Assembly (NCBI GenBank): GCA_017631705.1
Contig: JAGBSU010000205.1
Location: 1 to 10,061, forward strand
From: Clostridia bacterium
GTDB lineage: Bacteria > Bacillota > Clostridia > Oscillospirales > Acutalibacteraceae
Length of the DNA stretch: 10,061 bases
Reading direction: 5' to 3'
Shown: positions 1 through 6,137 of the stretch, piece by piece
Numbering within the stretch: position 1 is the stretch's first letter
Layout: each line of letters begins with the position of its first letter
Position numbers and translations under genes: made by a program
The notes under the pieces: generated by a model
Database searches by the model: none
Told to the model about the DNA's origin: nothing
What the model saw: the letters and a program-made list of their open reading frames with translations, nothing else

Positions 1-814
1 GTAAGGCAAAACTGACAATCGAACTCATGGAGTTAAAGAGAGCAATCACAGCGACGGTGCCGATAGCAATAAAGGTGCAAATGCTGGTGTTTAACGTACG
101 GGAGAAGGATTGATTCAAACTGACATTGACCACTTCGGCAATCGTGGAACGCTTATCCATAATGTTGCGGTTTTCGCGGATACGGTCGTAAATAACAATG
201 GTATCGTTTAGCGAATAACCCAAGATGGTCAGTACCACAGCAACAAAGTTATCGTTGAGCGGAATGCGGAAGATAACAAATACAAAATAGGCGATAATGA
301 TATCGTGAACCAAGGCTAACAACGCCATGATGCCGGCAGACAAGCCGCCGATTTTACGGAATCGCAGACCAACATAAATTACCAAAAATACCGATGCCAA
401 CGCAATTGCAACCAAACATTTGATAAAGAACATGCGACCGCTGGACGGTTGTAAGGAGTTGGTGGAAATTTCTTTAACAGAATTGTCGGGGAATTTTTTT
501 GCCAACACCGATTGGAAGTTGGTTTGTGTTTTGGAATCCAAATCCGTTGTCATGGTGATGGTAATGGTGCTCAAACCGCTTTCGCCGTTTTCGTTGAGTT
601 CTACATCGGCTTCGGGCAGTTTTTCTTTTACAAAGGAGGCGACTTCTTCTTCGGTCAGAGTACCCTCATAACTGTATTTAAGTAATGTACCGCCTTTGAA
701 GTTAATATCCAATTCCACACCCATAAAGATATTGCAAATCAAGCCGATAACTAAAATAGCGGCAGAAATGCAAAAAAACAATTTGCGATGCTTAATAAAA
801 TCAAAGTTTCTCAT
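1..814 (-). CDS. secF: Protein translocase subunit SecF (C-terminus cut by window edge)
   Basis: SecF is an inner-membrane RND-family protein that works with SecD and the SecYEG channel to help preproteins through the membrane using the proton gradient. The reading frame is open from the ATG at 814 to the left edge, giving 271 residues; about 30-40 C-terminal residues should lie outside. TM1 is near residues 12-31, followed by the NFKGG motif (38-42) and an extracytoplasmic domain to about 126. The TM4-TM5 signature GYSLNDTIVIYDRIREN at 199-215 is diagnostic of SecF. The ATG overlaps the secD stop codon (ATGA). A GGGAGG ribosome binding site lies at 824-829, 9 bases upstream and inside the end of secD, so the two are translationally coupled. 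Identification is very secure; truncation is only by the window. Confidence 0.96.
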   Translation of the reverse strand, partial: MRNFDFIKHRKLFFCISAAILVIGLICNIFMGVELDINFKGGTLLKYSYEGTLTEEEVASFVKEKLPEADVELNENGESGLSTITITMTTDLDSKTQTNFQSVLAKKFPDNSVKEISTNSLQPSSGRMFFIKCLVAIALASVFLVIYVGLRFRKIGGLSAGIMALLALVHDIIIAYFVFVIFRIPLNDNFVAVVLTILGYSLNDTIVIYDRIRENRNIMDKRSTIAEVVNVSLNQSFSRTLNTSICTFIAIGTVAVIALFNSMSSIVSFAL

Positions 815-2235
815 TCTTTTGTACCTCCCAACAACCAAGGTTTACGGAGGAACTTGAAGCGGGAAACAGATTTGAGCATCAACCGCGAGCAAGTTACACC
901 CATAACAAAGTTAAAGATAATACCGGCAAGTAAGGTATAACCGAAGGAGTACACGGCACCGCTGGCGGAAACAGGGAACATAAACAACAGCGGTTTTAAG
1001 AGTTTAGCAAAGAAGCTGTCGGCAGGTCCGAACACACCCATCAACACAACCGAGACAATCATAACGGTGATGTTACCGTCAAAGATAGCCGAGAAGGATT
1101 CACTACAACCGTTGCTGATAGCGCTGTCAATGGTACGACCGCGACGAATTTGCTCTTTGATGCGTTCCGAAGTAATGATGTTAGCATCTACGCCCATACC
1201 GATAGAAAGAATAATACCGGCAATACCGGGCAAGGTTAACGTGAAACTGTCGAGGAAGGGGAAGAAACCGGAAACCACGGCAATGGAACCGGCGACCTGA
1301 CCCAACAAAGCAATCACGGCAACCACACCGGACAAGCGATAATACAAAATCATGAAGATGGCAATCAACACAAAAGCGATGATACCGGACATCACCATGA
1401 TATTCAAAGCACGCTCGCCCAAAGTGGCGGTAATGGTGTTGGTGTTCTTTGCCTTAATGCTAAACGGCAATGCACCGGAGTTAATCAAGTTCGCCAAATC
1501 GGCGGCTTCTGCATACGTGGCAAAACCACCGGAAATCACAGCCTCACCGTTGGTGATATGTGCTTCAACCGACGGATTGGAAATGCAATCCTTGTCCAAC
1601 CAAATGGAAATGGTATGGTTACGGCCGCTGGCACCGTTTAAATTCTTTTGCGTTTCGGTTGCTTTGGCAAAAGCGGCTTTACCGGTGCTATCCAATTTAA
1701 GGGCAACAACCGGAGACGTTCCTTTTTCGTCCCAACCGGCGGTAGCGGATTCCACCGCGCTGCCGTTCAAAACAAACTTGTCTTTGTCCGGCTTGGCAGT
1801 AGGTAAGGAACCGCTGGATTCGCTTTCGTCCAAATAAAATTCCAACAATGCCGTTTTACCCAATTCTTCAATGGCAGCAGCGGCATCAAATTTTGTTTCG
1901 TTGCGTTTCCACGGGAACCGAATAATGACTTGGTCATTGTCGGTATCGGTATACGCTTCATAGTCGGTGATGTTATTCGCAATCATACGACGTACGATTA
2001 CTTGTTTCATCGCCTCGATTTCAGAATCTTTCGCATCGATTTTATCATCAGCCGGGGCAAAGGTTACTTCAATACCACCGCTGATATCAATGCCGGTACG
2101 AATTTCGTTTGCACCGCGGATTACCGTGTCTAATCGGTCGCCGTATGACTTATGTACGCCGAAAAAGGCGCCGTACGCTAAGGCGACGATGAGCAAGGAC
2201 ACGATAAAAAATACGGGTTTCGGTGTACGCTTCAT
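811..2235 (-). CDS. secD: Protein translocase subunit SecD
   Basis: SecD is the partner of SecF in the SecDF accessory complex of the Sec translocase. The protein has 474 residues, within the range for Firmicute stand-alone SecD. TM1 is at about 8-28. The conserved start of the first extracytoplasmic domain appears as GIDISGGIEVTF (48-59), where many species have GLDLQGG. A reduced P1 domain runs to about 270. TM2-TM6 follow at about 277-460, with the hallmark LPGIAGIILSIGMGVDAN (335-352) and ITSERIKEQIRRG just after, including the conserved Asp of TM4. The start is fixed by GGAGG at 2244-2248, 8 bases before the ATG. A strong promoter lies directly upstream, so secDF form their own transcription unit after the aminotransferase terminator. 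No defect is visible. Confidence 0.97.
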   Translation of the reverse strand: MKRTPKPVFFIVSLLIVALAYGAFFGVHKSYGDRLDTVIRGANEIRTGIDISGGIEVTFAPADDKIDAKDSEIEAMKQVIVRRMIANNITDYEAYTDTDNDQVIIRFPWKRNETKFDAAAAIEELGKTALLEFYLDESESSGSLPTAKPDKDKFVLNGSAVESATAGWDEKGTSPVVALKLDSTGKAAFAKATETQKNLNGASGRNHTISIWLDKDCISNPSVEAHITNGEAVISGGFATYAEAADLANLINSGALPFSIKAKNTNTITATLGERALNIMVMSGIIAFVLIAIFMILYYRLSGVVAVIALLGQVAGSIAVVSGFFPFLDSFTLTLPGIAGIILSIGMGVDANIITSERIKEQIRRGRTIDSAISNGCSESFSAIFDGNITVMIVSVVLMGVFGPADSFFAKLLKPLLFMFPVSASGAVYSFGYTLLAGIIFNFVMGVTCSRLMLKSVSRFKFLRKPWLLGGTKE

Positions 2236-2270
2236 CGGTCAATCCTCCATTGTAAACTCATATACCGTTC

Positions 2271-2299
2271 ATTATAGAGCATTTTGTATAAAAAGTCAA
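2271..2299 (-). promoter_or_regulatory. Sigma-A-type promoter for secDF
   Basis: On the minus strand, TTGACT (2299-2294) and TATAAT (2276-2271) are separated by exactly 17 bases. Predicted transcription start is near 2264, leaving a leader of about 30 bases before the secD ATG. It follows immediately after the aminotransferase terminator. This is the best promoter match in the window. Confidence 0.88.
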
Positions 2300-2327
2300 C
2301 GAAAAACCATGAATTCTTTAATTATAT

Positions 2328-2359
2328 AAAAAAGAAAACCGTCGCAAAGCGACGGTTTT
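2328..2359 (-). terminator. Intrinsic terminator after the aminotransferase gene
   Basis: On the minus strand a 7-bp GC-rich stem (CCGTCGC / GCGACGG, loop TTT), extended by an A/T stem, is followed by TTTTCTTTTTT. The plus-strand reading has only a short T run. It lies about 105 bases after the aminotransferase stop codon, with the 103-bp repeat element between them. Confidence 0.9.
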
Positions 2360-2363
2360 TGAT

Positions 2364-2466
2364 TAAGCAGAGAAGTCATATCCAAGCACGCTGAAAACGG
2401 CAGAATTTCGGTGCTTTTCGGATTATTGGCGTCGTCAGACGACAGCCTTGCCGACTTCGCTGCTTA
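2364..2466 (-). repeat. 103-bp inverted-ended element (copy 1), 3' of the aminotransferase gene
   Basis: The element begins TAAGCAGAGAAGTC and ends GACTTCGCTGCTTA, so its ends are inverted repeats of 14 bases with one mismatch. Positions 2364-2463 align without gaps to 3762-3861, with 9 differences in 100 bases (7 of them transitions), in the same orientation. The right end contains the stop codon of the aminotransferase (TAA read at 2466-2464). No protein is encoded. TA at both ends fits insertion at a TA dinucleotide, as for IS630/mariner-derived MITEs; that origin is inferred. On the minus strand the interior can fold, for example GGC-U-GUCG paired with CGAC-GCC, and AUCCGA/GCAC paired with GUGC/UUGGAU with an AAA bulge. 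Confidence 0.85.
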
Positions 2467-3741
2467 CGCATTCAATAACTTTTCGGCATATACCAATTCG
2501 GCACAAATGCAGAATAATTCCATGGCGATTTCCAATTCCGAAAGCGGGGGATAAGACGGTGCAATCCGCAAAACGGAATCGTTCGGGTCTTGCCCATACG
2601 GATACGTCGCTCCTGCAGGGGTGATAACCACGCCTGCCTCTTTGAGCAAACGCACCGTTTCCTTGGCACAACCGTTTTGTAATTCCACGCTCACAAAATA
2701 GCCACCGTTCGGTGTGTGCCAACGAGCGGCACCGGTATCGCCCAAGCGGTTTTCCAAAGCCGACAATACCACATCGAACTTGGGACGCAACACCGCAGCG
2801 TGTAACTTCATGTGCTGATGTACCCCTTCGGCATTGCCGAAAAAGCGGGTATGACGCAACATGTTAATTTTATCATGGCCGATGGTTTGCACCGTTAATC
2901 GGCGCTTGATATCGGCAATATTTGCTTTACTGGCGGCAAGCACGGCAACACCTGCACCGGGGAAACTCACCTTCGAGGTGGAAGCGAAAATAACCACCAT
3001 ATCGTCATGACCGACAGCATGCACTTCGTCAAAAATATTCAGCAGTGTGTCGGGTGTATCGGTCAAATGATGAATGCAATAGGCGTTATCCCACATGATA
3101 CGAAAATCAGGTGCGGCAGGCACCATGTTCGCCAAACGGCGCACCGTTTCGTCGGAATAGGTAATTCCCTGCGGATTGGAATACATCGGCACACACCACA
3201 TACCTTTCACGGCAGGGTCTTTCACCAATTCTTCCACCATATCCATGTCGGGTCCGTTTTCGGTCATCGGCACGGTAATCATGGAAATTCCAAAATGCTC
3301 CGTAATCGCAAAATGACGGTCATACCCGGGCACAGGACACAAAAACTTCACTTCCGATAACTGCCCCCACGGCGTGTTACCGCAAAGACCGGTAGAAACC
3401 GCTTGTGCAATATAATCGAACATTAAATTCAAACTGGAATTACCGGCAACAACCACATTATCGGTGGGAACGTCCAACAATTCAGCAAACAAAGCCTTCG
3501 CCTCAGGTGTGCCGTCCAACAATCCGTAGTTGCGTGTATCAAAGCCGGCATCGGTGCAAAAACCGGTACGTGCATTAACACAATCCAGCAACCCATTGGT
3601 GAGGTCTAACTGCTCGGCACTGGGCTTTCCGCGGGACATATCCAACGAAAGACCGCGTGCTTTGTACCCTTCATATTCTTCGCGCAACGCTGTAACACGC
3701 TGTGTTAATTCTTGTTTTGACATAGCTTGTAATGAGGACAC
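2464..3741 (-). CDS. Type Ic aspartate aminotransferase (PLP-dependent, fold type I)
   Basis: This enzyme is expected to exchange amino groups between aspartate and 2-oxoglutarate, giving oxaloacetate and glutamate in the cytoplasm. From the GTG at 3741 it has 425 residues. The opening DMSRGKPSAEQLDL and overall layout match the PF12897-type family (type Ic AspAT, as in Corynebacterium) rather than classic AspC. Visible PLP-site elements, numbered from the GTG: GNSSLN in the N-terminal part, SNPQG (Asn189), WDNAY (Asp218, Tyr221), the Schiff-base lysine in STSKVSFPGAG (Lys247), and a C-terminal RIAPSYPP arginine (about 392) for the substrate carboxylate. An upstream in-frame ATG at 3762 is unlikely: the ribosome binding site AGGAG at 3750-3754 lies downstream of it and 8 bases before the GTG. 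The stop codon overlaps repeat copy 1. Family assignment is strong; aspartate as main substrate is inferred. Confidence 0.9.
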   Translation of the reverse strand: MSSLQAMSKQELTQRVTALREEYEGYKARGLSLDMSRGKPSAEQLDLTNGLLDCVNARTGFCTDAGFDTRNYGLLDGTPEAKALFAELLDVPTDNVVVAGNSSLNLMFDYIAQAVSTGLCGNTPWGQLSEVKFLCPVPGYDRHFAITEHFGISMITVPMTENGPDMDMVEELVKDPAVKGMWCVPMYSNPQGITYSDETVRRLANMVPAAPDFRIMWDNAYCIHHLTDTPDTLLNIFDEVHAVGHDDMVVIFASTSKVSFPGAGVAVLAASKANIADIKRRLTVQTIGHDKINMLRHTRFFGNAEGVHQHMKLHAAVLRPKFDVVLSALENRLGDTGAARWHTPNGGYFVSVELQNGCAKETVRLLKEAGVVITPAGATYPYGQDPNDSVLRIAPSYPPLSELEIAMELFCICAELVYAEKLLNA

Positions 3742-3749
3742 AATAACAA

Positions 3750-3754
3750 CTCCT
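3750..3754 (-). promoter_or_regulatory. Ribosome binding site that decides the aminotransferase start
   Basis: AAAAAGGAG on the minus strand sits 8 bases before GTG at 3741. It falls inside the longest open frame, so the ATG at 3762 cannot use it. The ATG at 3723 is 26 bases away, too far. The GTG start is therefore preferred. Confidence 0.8.
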
Positions 3755-3861
3755 TTTTGCATAAGCAGAGAAGCCGTATCCGAACACGCTGAAAACGGCA
3801 GAATTTCGGTGCTTTTCGGATTGTCGGCGTCGTCAGGCGCCAGCCTTGCCGACTTCTCTGC

Positions 3862-3926
3862 GCCAAAAATCCCACGAAATTCGGCTCGTTTTGAGTCAAA
3901 GAATTTTCACAAAGCGGATTTTTGGC
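3862..3926 (-). other. Hairpin B in the aminotransferase leader (11-bp arms)
   Basis: GCCAAAAATCC (minus strand 3926-3916) and GGATTTTTGGC (3872-3862) are perfect inverted arms of 11 bases. The first arm shares 3916-3921 with hairpin A, so the two stems cannot form fully at once. No U run follows, so it is not an intrinsic terminator. Confidence 0.7.
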
Positions 3927-4009
3927 TATGCAAGGCACAAAACGCAGTAAATCCTTTCGGATTTACGAGTATTTTAACACAGCAGAGACAGAAATCCGCC
4001 TGTGAAAAT
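3903..4009 (-). other. Long stem A enclosing a GAAA-tetraloop hairpin
   Basis: Arms at 3992-4009 and 3903-3921 pair at 17 positions (AAATCCGC and TGTGAAAAT segments) around a 1x2 internal loop. Inside lies a perfect 8-bp hairpin, GTAAATCC / GGATTTAC at 3947-3966. Its loop reads GAAA on the minus strand, a GNRA tetraloop in the transcribed direction, whereas the plus strand would read TTTC. Confidence 0.7.
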
Positions 4010-4042
4010 CGGGTTCGGATATGACTTCTCTGCTTAAGGTAT

Positions 4043-4071
4043 AGTGTACTACAAACCGTTTAATTTTGCAA
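4043..4071 (-). promoter_or_regulatory. Sigma-A-type promoter for the aminotransferase gene
   Basis: TTGCAA (4071-4066) and TACACT (4048-4043) on the minus strand are 17 bases apart. Predicted start is near 4036, which coincides with the outer end of the 275-bp element. That gives a leader of about 295 bases. I see no better promoter inside the element: TTGACT at 3898-3893 has no -10 partner at suitable spacing. Confidence 0.7.
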
Positions 4072-4108
4072 GCCTAAAATACAAAACTTGCAAAAATATT
4101 TTTGCGCT

Positions 4109-4146
4109 AAAAAAGACACCCTGCTTTTTAGAAAAAGCAGGGTGTC
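4109..4146 (-). terminator. Intrinsic terminator after asnS
   Basis: Perfect 15-bp inverted arms, GACACCCTGCTTTTT (4115-4129) and its complement (4132-4146), are followed on the minus strand by TTTTTT. The stem begins 11 bases after the asnS stop codon. The plus-strand reading lacks a T run, so it acts in the asnS direction. Confidence 0.95.
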
Positions 4147-4157
4147 CTGGATAATCT

Positions 4158-5552
4158 TTAGAAATCGGCAGAACCGGTGGTGCGGGGGAAGGGGAGAACG
4201 TCGCGAATGTTTGCCATACCGGTCACATACAAAATCAATCGTTCGAAACCTAAACCGAAACCGGAGTGAACCGCACCGCCGTAGCGACGCAAATCCAAAT
4301 ACCACCAGTAATCTTCGCGGTTTAAGCCGAGTTCGTCCATGCGCGATTCCAACAATTCCAAACGTTCTTCACGTTGGCTGCCGCCGATAATTTCGCCGAC
4401 ACCGGGTACCAATAAGTCCATGGCCGCCACGGTTTTGCCGTCGTCATTGAGGCGCATATAGAACGCTTTGATTTCTTTGGGATAATCGGTCACAAACACC
4501 GGCATTTTATACACTTTCTCGGTGAGATAGCGTTCGTGCTCGGTTTGCAAATCGCAACCCCAAAACACAGGATATTCAAATTCGTCTTTGTGTTGTTCCA
4601 AAATTTCAATTGCTTCGGTGTAGGTGACGTGTGTGAAATCGGAGTTAATCAAAGCGTCCAAACGTTCCAACAACTCTTTATCATAGAAATCGTTAAAGAA
4701 CTTCATTTCATTGGGGCAGTTTTCCAACAAATACTTCACAACATAGGTAATCATGTCTTGCGCGACGTCCATGTTGTCTTTTAAATCGGCAAACGCCATT
4801 TCCGGTTCAATCATCCAGAATTCAGCGGCATGCCGTGCGGTATACGATTTTTCTGCACGGAACGTCGGACCGAACGTGTAAATTTTACCGAACGCCATCG
4901 CCATACATTCACCGGCCAATTGACCGGATACAGTCAGCGAAGTGTGTTTACCGAAGAAATCTTCGGAATAATCCACCTTGCCGTCTTCGGTAAGCGGTAA
5001 ATTGCTCATATCCAACGAGGTAACATGGAACATTTCACCGGCACCCTCACAGTCGCTGGAAGTAATCAGCGGTGTGTGTGCATACACAAACCCACGTTCT
5101 TGGAAGAAACGGTGAATCGCATACGCTGCTACCGAGCGCACACGGAATACCGCGCTAAACGTATTGGTACGGGGGCGTAAGTGCGCAATGGTACGCAAAA
5201 ATTCCATCGAATGGCGCTTTTTCTGCAACGGATAGTCCGCTGTCGAAGCGCCTTCTAATTGAATAGATGTTGCGTGTAATTCGCACGGTTGTTTTGCTTC
5301 GGGTGTGAGCAATAAGTTACCGCGAATGCAAAAAGCGGCACCGACGTTTTGCTTACAAACTTCTTCAAAATTTTGGAGTTTACTTTGCTCGGCAATGATT
5401 TGCAAATTGCGCAAGCAGCTACCGTCGTTGAGTTCAATAAACGCAAGCGATTTGGATTGGCGCAATGTGCGCACCCAACCGCAAACGGTAAGTTCTTGTT
5501 CGGTTAATTGTTCGGCATCGGCAAACAGTGATGCGATTTCAGTTCGTTTCAT
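4158..5552 (-). CDS. asnS: Asparagine--tRNA ligase
   Basis: AsnRS is a cytoplasmic class IIb synthetase that activates asparagine with ATP and attaches it to tRNA-Asn. The product has 464 residues, the normal length for bacterial AsnS. The N-terminal OB-fold anticodon-binding domain shows VCGWVRTLRQSKSLAFIELN (residues about 23-42). Class II motif 2 is seen in GPTFRAEKS...RHAAEFWMIEPEMAF, and motif 3 in the C-terminal GFGLGFERLILYVTG, followed by the family ending IRDVLPFPRTTGSADF. The WMIEPE sequence and this ending separate it from AspRS. The ATG at 5552 is preceded by AAGGA at 5563-5567, 10 bases away. The gene has its own promoter and a strong terminator. No T-box leader is visible, so control by uncharged tRNA through that route is not supported. 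Confidence 0.97.
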   Translation of the reverse strand: MKRTEIASLFADAEQLTEQELTVCGWVRTLRQSKSLAFIELNDGSCLRNLQIIAEQSKLQNFEEVCKQNVGAAFCIRGNLLLTPEAKQPCELHATSIQLEGASTADYPLQKKRHSMEFLRTIAHLRPRTNTFSAVFRVRSVAAYAIHRFFQERGFVYAHTPLITSSDCEGAGEMFHVTSLDMSNLPLTEDGKVDYSEDFFGKHTSLTVSGQLAGECMAMAFGKIYTFGPTFRAEKSYTARHAAEFWMIEPEMAFADLKDNMDVAQDMITYVVKYLLENCPNEMKFFNDFYDKELLERLDALINSDFTHVTYTEAIEILEQHKDEFEYPVFWGCDLQTEHERYLTEKVYKMPVFVTDYPKEIKAFYMRLNDDGKTVAAMDLLVPGVGEIIGGSQREERLELLESRMDELGLNREDYWWYLDLRRYGGAVHSGFGLGFERLILYVTGMANIRDVLPFPRTTGSADF

Positions 5553-5590
5553 TTCCTAATCGTCCTTCACAAACAATATTACAATTTCTT

Positions 5591-5618
5591 ATTATAACAA
5601 ATCCTTTGGAAAATACAA
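5591..5618 (-). promoter_or_regulatory. Extended -10 promoter for asnS
   Basis: Minus strand TTGTAT (5618-5613), 16-base spacer, TATAAT (5596-5591), with TG one base upstream of the -10 (TGTTATAAT). Predicted leader is about 32 bases. It begins 4 bases after the ygjV-like stop codon, and no terminator is seen between the genes, so some read-through from pgcA-ygjV into asnS is possible. Confidence 0.78.
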
Positions 5619-5621
5619 GCA

Positions 5622-6125
5622 CTATTTTCGCTTTATTAGTGTCACTAACGCACATAAAAGTTCCGCAAACGAGTAAGCGGCGGAAACGTAGGCACGTACC
5701 GAAAGATTATACCATATCCATAACGCACAGCACACAATACCGATAACGCGCAAAAGCCTTTCGCTTTTTTGCCACGCGGCAAAGGTGAAAAGTAGGGAAG
5801 TCACAATCGGCACAGCGGTATACCACCCGTCCAAAAAGAGTAACCCCATACCGAAACTCAGCACCAAAAACACCAATAATTCGATTTTGCTGTTGTCTTT
5901 CCCTTTGCTGTCGTTGTGCATAAAAATCGCATACTTAGCAACCGAAACCGCGTTACTTGCCACACCGGCAAAAGCACCCAATAACGCATATTGGATACCG
6001 TATAACACGTTATTCACCAATTGCCAAAACAAAAAGTAGCGGCGCTTTTTCGCTAAATAACTGGCGCACGAAACGGCACAACAAGCAAGCGCCACCACTT
6101 GTGCGATAATAAATGGTATATCCAT
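5622..6125 (-). CDS. YgjV-family small integral membrane protein
   Basis: The 167-residue product is very hydrophobic, with about six membrane segments (roughly 4-24, 30-50, 54-70, 82-117 as two, 125-141, 144-163) and short basic loops such as AKKRR near residue 27 and a KRK end. Length, spacing and the pattern of aromatic/asparagine residues (QLVNNVLYGIQYALLG, GVASNAVSVAKY, WIWYNLSV) agree with the Imp-YgjV family, whose function is not established. The ATG follows the pgcA stop codon by only 12 bases with a weak ribosome binding sequence (GTGAGTGG), so it is probably co-transcribed and perhaps translationally coupled with pgcA. Nothing visible links it mechanistically to sugar phosphates. 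Family call is fairly sure; function is unknown. Confidence 0.82.
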   Translation of the reverse strand: MDIPFIIAQVVALACCAVSCASYLAKKRRYFLFWQLVNNVLYGIQYALLGAFAGVASNAVSVAKYAIFMHNDSKGKDNSKIELLVFLVLSFGMGLLFLDGWYTAVPIVTSLLFTFAAWQKSERLLRVIGIVCCALWIWYNLSVRAYVSAAYSFAELLCALVTLIKRK

Positions 6126-6137
6126 AATCCACTCACA

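Larger units (their letters stand above)
3762..4036 (-). repeat. 275-bp MITE-like element (copy 2) filling the aminotransferase 5' leader
   Basis: The ends (3762-3785 and 4013-4036) are inverted repeats matching at 22 of 24 bases, beginning TAAGCAGAGAAG. The right end, read on the plus strand, finishes CTTCTCTGCTTA. The part at 3762-3861 is 91% identical to copy 1; it ends at another inverted CTTCTCTGC box (3853-3861) but lacks the final TTA. The remaining 175 bases are unique in this window and rich in hairpins. A fourth, imperfect box, GCAGAGACAG, begins at 3982. No credible protein is encoded and no transposase is present. The predicted transcription start falls at the outer end and the ribosome binding site lies just past the inner end, so the whole element should be transcribed in the leader. 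TA at both ends suggests TA-targeted insertion. A structured leader RNA is the main alternative. Confidence 0.8.

Noticed and set aside
1352..1837. 161-codon plus-strand frame opposite secD
   Set aside because: It is antisense to well-conserved SecD coding sequence and has no start signals.
3705..3938. 77-codon minus-strand frame beginning GTG in the aminotransferase leader
   Set aside because: It runs through the hairpins and repeat copy and overlaps the start of the aminotransferase in another frame. It has no suitable ribosome binding site and its translation is low-complexity and basic, not protein-like. It could at most be a leader peptide, for which I see no support.
3530..4024. 164-codon plus-strand frame
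   Set aside because: It is antisense to the aminotransferase N-terminus and the repeat element, with no promoter or ribosome binding site; a shadow frame.
2364..4036. Composite transposon carrying the aminotransferase
   Set aside because: No transposase is present, the flanking copies differ in length, and the gene's base composition looks like its neighbours. A repeat-flanked passenger remains possible but unsupported.
2364..4036. CRISPR array
   Set aside because: Only two copies 1.4 kb apart with a gene between them; no regular short repeats or spacers.
3742..4108. T-box or amino-acid riboswitch in the aminotransferase leader
   Set aside because: The T-box bulge sequence (GGUGG/ACCGCG type) and the antiterminator layout are absent, and no terminator hairpin with U run lies in the leader.
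2464..5552. asnS and the aminotransferase gene as one operon for aspartate/asparagine use
   Set aside because: A strong terminator follows asnS and a separate promoter precedes the aminotransferase, so they look like independent units despite related metabolism.
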